The notes beneath the pieces are model-generated. The model was given only the letters and a program-made list of their open reading frames with translations. It had not been told where the DNA came from and searched no databases. From assembly GCF_905147365.1 (NCBI RefSeq), contig NC_056423.1, forward strand, positions 4,754,501-4,818,500: 64,000 nt of DNA. The letters run 5' to 3'. Numbering within the stretch: the stretch's first letter is position 1; every line of letters begins with the position of its first letter. Positions 12,301-24,300 of this stretch are shown in pieces. Position numbers and translations under genes: made by a program. The DNA comes from Aricia agestis. Its lineage: Eukaryota > Arthropoda > Insecta > Lepidoptera > Lycaenidae.

Positions 12301-15300
12301 TCCGCCAGTTTCAATAGCGATGTCAGATGTCAAATCCCATACATTTTGACATCTAACTTTGTTATCGAAACTCGCAAACTGTGCATCGCAAATTTTGACT
12401 GGGCACTCTAATTATAATATTATCATCACGAGAATCAAGTCATTGGTATTTTTTTTTCTGAATCATGGTCGATTACTTCAAGACGGTAAATCTTGACAAC
12501 GTCTTACCGGGCATAGAGTCGTGTGTAGTCTGCAATGCGTGCGACTGCTGCGTCAGATGGCGGACGGCGCGGCTCAACTCCTGCCGCTGTCGCTGAAGAG
12601 CTGACACTAGCTGCTGGACCCGAGTCACTTCTGTAAGTGGTAAATGTTTATTTTTTTGTGTTATAACTTATATTATGTTTAGTTAAATTGTTAGACGGTT
12701 ACATACCGGTTACAGGTTATTTCTATTGTTCTTCATATTATTGACCCGAGAACTTGCTTATTATAGTGACGCCCATAACTTTGTTATGCCGAATTTTGTT
12801 AATCGTGCGGAAACCGTATATTTTTCCGAAACAAAAACTATTCTATGTACTATCAGAGACGTTGATCCTAGGCAGATGGCGGACCGCGGACCTAAGTAAT
12901 TTGGTCACGTTGTCAAACCCATCCGACCGATCAGTGATCTCAGCTAACATTGAATTGAGTATTGACATTTAAGCCGACAAAATGATGCAGGTCCGTCAAC
13001 TGCCTAGGAATAAATTTCCTCGATGGTACGTGTCTCTCAAAGTATCATCATACAAAATTTTATCTAAATCAGTTCAGTCATTAAGCTTAAAAAGGTTGGA
13101 GATAGACAGGCATACTTTTGCATTTTGAATATAGGTAAGGATGCATTTGTAAATTATATCTTACCATCTTCCAGCATAGCAGTGGGATGTTGCTGTGTAT
13201 GTTGCGGCGTGGGTCGTGCGCGGCGAGCACGCAACGCGCGCCGCAACTGTTGCAGCTCGCGTTCCAAACGAGCGTTGTCCGCTACTGTTTGTTCCAGTTT
13301 CTGTGTAACAAGATCATCGAATTTATCAATCACATCATCGAATTGATACTGATATTTTTTATTTCATTTAAATATATTTAGGATGGCATTCGGTTAGAAT
13401 TATTTTATTTTAAATCATGCAAAACATTCATTCGTTTTATTCAATTATCTACAAAACATGTTGTCGCTCTATTAAGTAATAGATTGTTTTCAAGATTATT
13501 AGACTCAACATAAGAACATATTGTACTAATTATTATTATTTACAGACATCGCTACAATCAGACGCCACAACTACTATTTACACTGTCTCAACATAAAATA
13601 CATATATAAAACGGGCATGCATCAACGTGCATACATAATAATAATAAGTAAATAAAAACAAGTGCATGTATAGCCTAAAACCTTATAAACCTTAGAATTG
13701 TGCGCCAGCATCGCGTGGACTCGCGCCAGTTCCGCTTCTAGACCGGAGCTGGTGTCGGCTTTGTCGGTTATGCTCACTGAGTCTAATTTCGTGCGGACTC
13801 CTGAAAATTAAAAAGTGAAAATATTCAAAAGATTTCTTTATAATTTTTAATTTTACGGATCTAAGATCAATGATGGAGGTTTTATTTTAATGATATGCTA
13901 TAATATAAAGTATGATTGCAGGTTTTGAGTTAAAGTGATACTAAATAATGCAAATTGTAAGTATAATAACTTAAAATATTTTAATTGCCTAGTATTAAAG
14001 CGTTGATGTATTTTTAGTGACATAATTTCATTTTGTTATCAAATATTGGCTATATTTTATTTTCTTAAGTCACTTGACCTAACGAAATAAGCTATATTAC
14101 ACTTACCAGTTAGCAGTGAATCTATGGCGTTCCTATCGGTTTTGATTCCTTGTATCATAGCAGCTTCGTCAGCTAGTTCCTGCTCCAACGCCCAGAGCTC
14201 TGCCACCCTAACTCTAGCCGCTTCAGTCTCTAAAGGCTTACCGGCGGCTGCACTCTCTAGCCATCTGTCAATATTTGTTGCAAAATTAGTTAATGGACGT
14301 GTCACGTGATAAATTGAATTGAATGTTAATTTGGTGTTCGTAATTTAATTTGGCTCCAACAAGCGGAAATAATCGAGATTCTATGAAAACGACGAAAGAC
14401 GTTATATCCCTCGTGAAGTAATAATTAAATTACCTCTGCTGTTCCAGCGCGTGCTCCGCCAGAACCTTCTGTCGGAGCCTCTGGTTTCTCTCCAACCGTT
14501 CTATGGTCGAGCCGGGTCTGTTGTACAGTGATCCCAATTTCACCATATTATCCACCAGCTGCACTAACGGTTTGCTCTTCTCGTACTGATTCTCTAGTTC
14601 CATCAACTGCATCTTCAGATGCTCTAACTTTTGCAGACTCTCCTCCCGCTCTGCCGCCTTCAATGAGCTCAGACAATCCTGAAATTATTTCAATGAGTTT
14701 ACCTACTGCTGTATAAGTTAATACTTAACAAATACTTGATATACTTGATAAATTAATAACTGTATTCTGAAACTTAATAAAAAATTTCAAACATTCTAAT
14801 CTACGTGTGAAAAGTGAATAAAGAAAAACAACACAAAAACATTGCAAAGTAAGACAAACAAAAAGCAAAACAAGCACCTCTATGCTACTAATTTGGGCAC
14901 AACATTGCTCGATAGAACGGTGCGTTGCGGTGTGACGTCGTCGCAATTGTATCAAAAGGAGCACCAACTCTTCGTGACTTCTTCCCAAAAGTTCCCCAGC
15001 CGTCGGTATATCCAAGCCATCATTACCACCTCCTTTCTTTTGCTGATTAACGTAAAAAAAAACAAAATGATGAAGCGGAACAAACAAAAACACAACTACA
15101 TCACAACAAAAGATGTCACTTACCAATTCCTCATTATCAGTACTAATTCGAACTCTGGGACTCACTGCTCTAATGGGCTGTTGTAAGCTTCTTGATGGCG
15201 ATCTGCTCATTGCCCAAGCACTATCATTAGCACATGACAATGTTAACTGTAACAGACAATTAGATTTTGTTCTATAAATCCATATTATTAACTTTGGTCT

Positions 15301-18300
15301 AAATTATTTAATCGATAAAATGTAAAAAGGACACGTAGCTATAAATAGTACACAAGTAATATATAGTCGCTTACATCTTGTTGCGATGCTGTCATCTGTT
15401 GCGAGCTGTAATGCTCTTGGGGCTTTTCTTCAACCCAGCGAACCCTAGGGCTTACGGCTCTTACTGGAATATTGCCGTCTCTATTACTTCTTCCGATAGA
15501 CGTATTGCTACCGACAAATGGTTTCTTTGATAGTGGTTGCTGATTTGAATTTATTATATTTGGACCTGGTTCTACATTAGCGCCTGACATTGTCATAGAA
15601 GCTGAAAAAGAAGGCAGAAATCAGTAAGGCGTTTGCTACTAATCCAACAATTTAGATCTAAGGTAGGCGCTTAAACAGGATAAAGAATTACGTTAGTCCA
15701 AATCCAAAATCATTATTTACAAAATATTATAGTAATTGGTAGCAGCTAGGAAAGTTAATCAAATAATTCCAAGCCGCTACTATTTGAGCAATATAATATT
15801 ATTCAACATGCGTATTGTACACTTTATCATGTTTGCGCATCCAAAAAACCTAATAGTTCCACATAAAAATGCCAGTATTTACAATATTTTTACAATACTG
15901 AAGACTACTCTGACAAAATTAAAATGAGACTTACTTATCATGTACAAATCGGGACCGCGTAATACTAGAAGGTACCTTCATTGTTCATTTGCAGTTCCAT
16001 TATTCGTACTACTGACGGCTCCTGCATCCAAATCACTGCCACCGATAATACTCCGCACGCGCTCTATTCCCCCTTTCATAAGCCCACTCGACATTAAGTC
16101 CCACTGCCTAAGATTTTCTCGGTCGATTTCAAACCGCCTCTTATTTGATTGGTCCTTACGACGGCTGCCTGTCGTATTTTTCAAAGTATGCATGTACTCT
16201 GAGGATCCTACGGCTAACTGCTCATAAACTCCTTCATCGATTGGCTCATTAACAACTTGAGATGCATTGGCTAAGCTCACATACTCATCATTATCACCAT
16301 TAGTTTCTAACGGCATGTTTGTTTGCTTACTACTATTTGCTTCGAGGCGTCGCTGCACTTGCTCCTGTATATCACAATTAACGTATGTAACATTGCGACT
16401 GATTTTGCTTGCATTATTTTTGACACGTTTGATACTATTTAATGTTCCAGATCTGTCTACCCTTATATTTTCAACGGTATCTAAATCATCCATAGATCGA
16501 GCATGCCTATGCGATACCCACCTTAAATTTTCTTGCCTTAAAGTATTTTCATCCCACTGATGATCGCCTGTAAACATTACGTTTTCATATCCACTCGCAT
16601 CTGCTTCTGCGTCATAATAAACAGTGTTTGACGAATTTTCACTACAATGTGACGACATACTGCTCCTTGATACTTTTATGGCAGGATTGTTATGAACGCT
16701 ACTACTATGCAATGCATTCGAGTCAGAGGAGCTGCTTTCCTCATTATTCACGAAGCTTGCATTCTGTTTACTAATAAGACTCGGTATGAGTCTTATAGAC
16801 TCAGGTATTTTAGAAACTTTAGTACCAGTAGATTCATAAATATTCCTTAAATCAAATTCTGGATTTTTTTCAACAGCACTCAAAAATTCTACAGATACAC
16901 TTCTTGCTGACGCCGCTAAATCGTATGATGAGGACGTAAAGTGATTACTATGAATTGGATTATGAATATGCGAGATATCGTTCTTTTTATGAGAGGGGCC
17001 CCTCCGACGCTGGTTGTTTAATTTTCGATGTAAGTTTGTATTCTTCAGAAACTGTGTTGTATGGAGAGCGTTTATGTGTTCTTGTGATGAAAGATCTGAA
17101 TAATAATAAGGCGCACTTTGACTTGAACTTTCTCTACTATGAAATCCTGTTGTAGTAGAAGAGTCATTCATGTCCAATCCGCTCTTTAAAACATTTTTCT
17201 CGTTTTCAAATTCTTTAATTTTATCATCAATGATATCTTGATTCAAGTTTTTACGATGCATACTATCCTCAGTAAAACTTTTGCAATAGAAATCAAATGG
17301 CGCTTTCGGTTGGTCTGCACTCAAACTATTATTATGTGACAAACCCTGAATGTTTTCAAATCTTTGAGTGTTGAGACTCTGGCACCTAAGATCACTCGAA
17401 GACGAAGAACTGACTTTGTTTTCCGGCCCAGTTATTGGTACACCTAATGACTGAAGACTTCGTATTCTTCCATAAGCCGGGTTTTCTGAAGTTTCAGGGT
17501 TATTCGCATAATTATTTGATGTTCTTATTGTTTGTTTTGAGTAGTGAGGTTGACTAGTGCCTGGCTGCAAACTTTCCAAATACATATCCAAGTTTATTTC
17601 CGAAAGATCTCCGACTTTACGCTCAGGTATCAATAAACTAAACAAAGAATCATCAGAAAGTGGTCGACGTTTATTAACACTATCATCAAAATCGAGACTA
17701 CCGATAGAACGCCTTAAATCAACAGAGTCATCGGTTAAACTTCGAACATCTGGTGAGTAATGTGATGATACATTTTCAAACCTGCTACTGATATCTGACT
17801 CCAAGGAAAGTCTGGACGAACCTCTATCTGCGTTATAGCTGTGAAGAGATTCTCCCTCGCCACTACTAGAGTTATGAATTTCGGGAATCGAGGTATTAAT
17901 AAACTCATTGGTAGCGGCATCTGATAATCTCTTAACATTAGTAAGACTGGCCCGACTATGTCGGATTTTTTCGCCTCGGGTCAATGTATCATGTATCGAG
18001 GTGTGACTTCCATAAATCATTAACGACGTTGTTTTCTTTTTAATTTTGTGCATTTTTTGATTTTCACAAGTTAACATTTTTAGAATAGAACTATCTTGTG
18101 ATATATCTGATTTATCAAGTTTATCTAAAATATATTTGGAAAGTTCTTCATCCATTAAACCGTCACCAGGGGCTGGCGAATTCGGCAAGGGCCTCAAAGG
18201 TGTACTCTCACTGTCGGAGCTGCGATTGGTATTTAAAGTATTTCTGCTTCCACTTAAATAATATGACGCAGGTCTGAATGTGTCAGAAATACTGAATCTA

Positions 18301-21300
18301 CTGAAAGGTTCATCTATTGTAACATCTCTAAATACTTCATCGTCCGCATCTGAAGACTCGGTCTTTTCCTTAATATTTTTCTCTTTTAGTCTTTTTAAGG
18401 TGTGTTCTTTTGTATCAGCAAAGTTTGAAGCCGTATCAGAAGCCTCACTTGAAGCTTTTAGCGCATTTGTAATTTCTTGCTTTTCTGATAACACATTACT
18501 TAATTCCATATAAACCGGTTCAGGTTTACTATTATTTATACACACCAATTCGTATGTTTGCATGTCATCTTCCTCATTTCCTAAATTCATTTCAACATAC
18601 GGATTGTCTTCATAGGCATGTGGCATGTAATTGTGTAAGTCGGCTATATTATCTAATATTGTTTTGTGAGCTGGTTCAATGGTTGATATTTTACGAGGAC
18701 TCATAGGCAAGTAATGATCTTCGCCTAAAGTTTTTATCGGAGGCGTTTCAGACTTGTCTTCAACTTTGTCTTTGATTATTACTTCAGCTATATTTGGCGT
18801 TGGTACTTGAGTGTCAGTTTGTTCAGCCTCGATATCCGATGCTAAAAGAACTTCGTCCAGATCATTGTCTGTATATTCATTTTGTGTTTCTGATTCTGCT
18901 TCACTATCTTGAGTTTCATACCCATCATTATCACATTCATTTGCTTCGCCATCTAATTGATTGCTGTCTATAAATTCTGTCAAAGAATTTGTGGGATCAT
19001 CTGAGTTTGTTTTATCACAAGCGGTTGTATCTTCTGTATTCGGTATGGAGTTGGGAGTAGTGCAAGAAATATTTTCATAAAATGTTTCAGTAGGATCTAT
19101 ACTGGGACAATCGTTAATAGTGCTATTATTAACAGAGGTGGAGGAAAGCACGTGCGAAGTTATCGGCCGCGAAATGATTGGAACCGTAACGTTTACTAAG
19201 TGGGACCTTCCTGCCTGCATTTCCTTTGGTATTTGCAGACCAGTGTCCGATGTTTCCTCTGGGGTGCAAAAGCGAAACCATTACAGTCATTATCTCATCA
19301 AAAAAGAAATATATTAGTGGTGCTGTATACTATACTAAAGGTATAATAATATATCGGGGGTTAGTAAATTATGATACATGGATGTTAGCGACTACTGTAA
19401 AGGTTAATAACAATTTAGTTCCACCACCATATTAAAACCGCGTTAGTGACAAATGTCCCAGCAGGCAGGAAGGTACTCTTCGTAAAGCGTTGTCATCTCA
19501 TAATTCTACTGTTTCTTTATAAATACAAAGTCGTGATTGTAACAATTTACGGCATTTTTATATTTAGCTGGATACATTTAATTTGAACAAAATATATTAT
19601 ATTGTTATAATACATTAATAAATAATAAATCTTTTAAAATTTTATTGTTTTTAAAACAGAAGCACTTTTAAACGTTATAAATTATTATTATCATGAATAC
19701 ATACTAAATACACATAAAAATTTTAAACATGCAAAATAAGTATTATAATATTAAATTTATTACAACATGGTTATAAAATTAATTCATCATAAATTTATAA
19801 TCATGCTAAATTATATATTTTTTTTATTTTACCTTCGTCATCTGAAGAGTAACTGTTGTAAGATGCATTCCCATAGGCCTTTGGTTTGTATTGATCAGAT
19901 CGTACCGACTGTCGGCTTTGATTCAATGATCTTGCCAAAGAAATAGTTGCTGGTGTGCTTTTCCTAGTAAGAGGCGACTGCAACATTCTTTGCTTCCATT
20001 CTAATAATCGCTTCATCGATTCCTCTTTCTGTAAATAATGGAATTACGTAATATTTGTACCTCACTTATTAACAAACATTAAATATTGATCTTAATATTT
20101 TATATACAATTTAATTTACCTGGTGTATTTTCTTGTCACCTTCTCTTTCATTAGAGGAAGGTACCCTAGCGCTAGCTGATCTTATAAAACCTTCAGGATT
20201 TTGGTCAAATCTGTTAGCATCCCTTGCACCACTCATGTTCGAATGATCACTTATAACACTGCCACTTCTCATTTTTTGATTTTCAAGATCTTTTTCTTTC
20301 AACGTCCAATTAGAATGTATGCCTTCCAAATCGCTGTATTTTGAGGTGTAGCTGACATTATCTTTATTACTTCTGCTTGTGCCAAATCCTGTTTCATAAT
20401 TATTATTGATTCCTTGCGAATATGGAGAATGTAGTTGTTTTTCCACAAGCCCGCTTGCGTACTTTGCTAAGGGTATTTGTATATTCCCAGTAGGTAAGCC
20501 TTGCTGCTGTAATAATTGAGCTGTTTTACGCATTTTCTCCGCATAGCTTTCCTCAGAATAATATCTATCAGAACTAGGATCATAAAACGAATTAATATCA
20601 AGACTGGATTTCGGCCGCTGAGGCTGCTTGGGATAATCAGATACTATTTTTGTTGTGGTTGCCTGTTTCACATTTTCATTTTTCATTTCATATTCTAGAA
20701 AATCAGCGCTATGCGGCCTTGGCATAGGAGGTTGAATGCCACTTGCTTGCATCTTCTTTCTACGCAATACTGAAGGTCCGCTAAATACTTTCTCTTGAGG
20801 CTGTAAATATTTACAATGATTGTTAAGTTACAAGTTTTTAATACAATAAAAATACGTTTATAAATTATGAAGAAATGGTCGAATGTAGCTAAACAACCAG
20901 AGGCTTATAACTATGAGATACTAAAAATAAATAACTTACATAATTGGTTTGTTGTTCCTGTGGTGACTTGTGACTGGAGACGCTTATGTTGTCTCTGGTT
21001 TGTGGAGTCATTGGTGATTTCACGTAGGTCTTCCCATATTGATTATCACCACCATATTCAGCGTAAATGTCTTCATAGTCTCCAAGCTTTGTCGTATAAG
21101 GTTGAACAGGAACAGTTCGACCATAAGCATCTTGAGTGGGTTGACTTGTACCTTGTTTGTTTGCTCTATTCAATTCACCATAAACTTCCCTTGCGTAAGT
21201 ATTTGGATCGGTATAAGGTTTAGCATTATAATTTTCATTATATGGTACTTGGGATTTTTCAACATCAGGTGCACTATTTTTTCCCTGGGAAACATTGTCT

Positions 21301-24300
21301 CGCATATGCCGCTGTTGGTGCGTCAAAACCGGCGTCTGTGGATAGTCTTGTAGGAACGGATTGTATTGTTTCTGCTTTTCGTACATAGCTTCATTTCTTT
21401 CCTGTTGTAGCTGTTCCGTGGCTTTCGACCTATCATCAATATAAGGTGAATGAGTATTAGACTTATATTGAGTTTGATTGTTTTCCAGTTTTTCCTTGGC
21501 TACATTTGTGAGAGGTAGATTCATGTCGTATGGTCGTTTCATGTGTTGCTGGGGTTGGGTGGTCTGCGGGCTGCGAATGTACGTGCTCTCCTGTTGGAGT
21601 TGTTGCGTATCTTGGTAACGAGTGTGGCTGGGTTGACCTTGACTGTAGTGTGATGCTGGTTGTTTGAGTAAATCATAGTTCGGATCATACCTGTAAAATT
21701 TAGATTTGGAATAAGAAAAAATATATTGTGTTAGCGTTAAAAAAGAATCAGAATTGAACAAAATTATTAGTAAAGTTGTTTTAACTTGATTTGTTTGTTA
21801 ATATGTAATACATACATTTCTGGGCTGGGTGAACTGTAACCGTCATTTGACCGCCGCGGCTTTGGCGGAGCATTCGCATAAGTCGGCCCTGGAGTTTCTT
21901 CCTCCTAAAATTCAAAAGAAATCTGTTTTAGAAAAGTTTACAATTTACAAAGTGCAAAGAAACTATATTTTTTGTTTTTATTCAATAGTTCACTCTGTTT
22001 GAATTCAAATTTTAAAATTCACAATGGCGTTAATGCCATAAAAATACACCAAGCGTTGAATTTGCGGTCACATCAAATTATTCGCAGTTATAACGGCCAC
22101 ATAATGTCTGTCCTTCGTCGTGCTCTACTGGACTGATTGTCCACCTGCACCACTAGTCACTACACAATACATAATACCCACCTCGGGCTTGGCAGCTGCT
22201 CGATCACTTTGGTTTTGCCGTTGGTCACTGAAAGCAAAGCAATAATTAAATACACTTAAACACTAGTAGCACCCACGAACACGCACTACAGAATGGTTTC
22301 CTTTACAACTTACAAGCTATTCATTACTTTGTTAATAAGTTGTGAGAATTAGCTCATGTCTCAAGAAACACTTTCATTAAAATTTCACTGGCATCACACG
22401 ACAAGTTAATGACTTTTATGAAAGACGTGTAAGGCCAGGAGATTAATACGCTGGAAAGTGTTGCTTGTAAAGCCTAGGAATATATTGTGTAAGGTAATAT
22501 CTATATACAGTTATACACCCTAATGACTTGGCGAACAATGTGAATTTTCTAGAACACTATCAAAGCACAGTATATATTAAGTATATTACTTTTTAATTTC
22601 AATTTAATTACTTTTTAGTGGATTTTGTCATTTAGATGATACACTATGACGTCATTGCAACTCAATTCATTAGCATTACGCAATTAGTGACAGAATAATG
22701 CATAATTTAAGCGAGAATTTTCATTTAAGCAAAACAAAAGAAATGAGAACATACTTGGGGTTCTGCATAAGAGCGGCCATTGTAAGCATTTTAACCCACT
22801 TTAGCATGGACTCTTGATCTAAGGCAGCCAACACATAAGTCCGCATATTAGCGTGTTCCAGTTTGAAAGAAAATTTCCGCATAACTTTATCCTCGGGCGT
22901 GCAAGCTGAGACCCTGTAGGACGGCAGTAGTACAGACCCCAGAAGTTTTTCTTCCTCTTGACCTAGAAAAATAAATCGCTCGTGATTAATGAATACTTAA
23001 TTAAGAAATCTTTTAAGAAAGCTCTGGCTTCATTAATTTTAAATGTAACTAAACAGTACCTTCATTGAAATACTTACTTTTGTAATAGAATAAACAGTAT
23101 TCTGACAGGACGAACCATCTTTTTCGCCATACTTTTAAACCATCAGATCCCTGTTTGTACAAAATCCCCGCCATAGTAACAGGCGCTGAGGGTATTCTTT
23201 GTGCGATTGGTGACCGTAAGGCTTGGTTCCCGCTACTACTTCGTCTACTTTCAGATGATGGTGACTTTATACTTGGGGTACTCGATTCGCTAGATTTCAT
23301 TGGAGACGTTGGTTCATTATTACTCTTCTTCATTTGACTATTGTAATCTGACGGCGGTGATTGACTTTTTGATATTTCCTCCTGCTGCATTCGCTGTCGC
23401 CTCTCTTCTTGCATCTGACTCAGTTCTTCTTTCTGTATTTGGTTCGCCTGCCACTGGGCCTCCTGATACTGTCTTTGTTGTTTTTCCATCTCTATAAACT
23501 CATTATCTCTTGCATATCTCTCGAGTTCCTTGTTTATATCAGAACTACTGTACTCCTTGAAGTCATTTTTACTACTATACCTATCTAGGTCTCTATAAGA
23601 GCTGTCGGAGTATATACTATTCTGCAAATTCGGTGGTGGTTGTACTCCATGAATCTGTTGGAGAAGGAGCTGTCTCTCTGCGAATTTTTGTTGCTGATGC
23701 ATTTGTGCCTGATTCTGGTAGTGCATCTGCTGCTGCATTTTCATTTGCTGGATTTCATTATACTGTCTTCTCAGTAGCTCCGTATTACTCTGCGGTCCTA
23801 TTCTATTCGAGTACGGGAGGTACGGCTTCGAGCCATACTGATTAACATTAGGCCTATAAATAAGTTGATGATTTTGGTATATTTGGTTACTATCTTTCGG
23901 TGGGTTACGTTTTAAATAATCTTGATAAACTTCGGCGTTGTATCCCTTCGGGATGTTGTGGAGGAGCTCATGGTTAACATTTTGGTCCGGTTGGAACTCC
24001 TGCCGTTCGAATCTGGGTGGAGACTGGGGATAGTTGTGGTTATCGTTAGCTCCGTAGTGTCTATTGTAGTCCGGATTGTGGCCCGTTCCATACAAGTCAT
24101 GCCTGTTTTCGAGTAGCGGTGATCGCGCATTCATGTTCGAATGATACTGGTTCTGCATGAGTTGGTGCATGCCTCCATTCATTTGCAACTGGCCCGGCTG
24201 GTTTGTGATGTGTGCGGCTATTTGTGTGTTCTGTTGAGCGTATATTTGGTCTGGGTGGACGTGGTGCGCCATTATGTGCTGTTGCGTCGAGGGCTGCTGG

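Larger units (their letters stand above)
12174..13164. other. introns around exon o
   Basis: The intron 12174-12507 has no recognised feature. The intron 12631-13164 is mostly a family B repeat split by a family H MITE. Confidence 0.6.
21905..23077. other. introns around exons b and c
   Basis: No repeats are recognised. The sequence is AT-rich and appears unique within the window. Confidence 0.5.

Noticed and set aside
14842..15186. 114-residue plus-strand frame
   Set aside because: It is antisense to exons i and j and the intron between them, where the minus-strand reading has splice sites, phase and family motifs.
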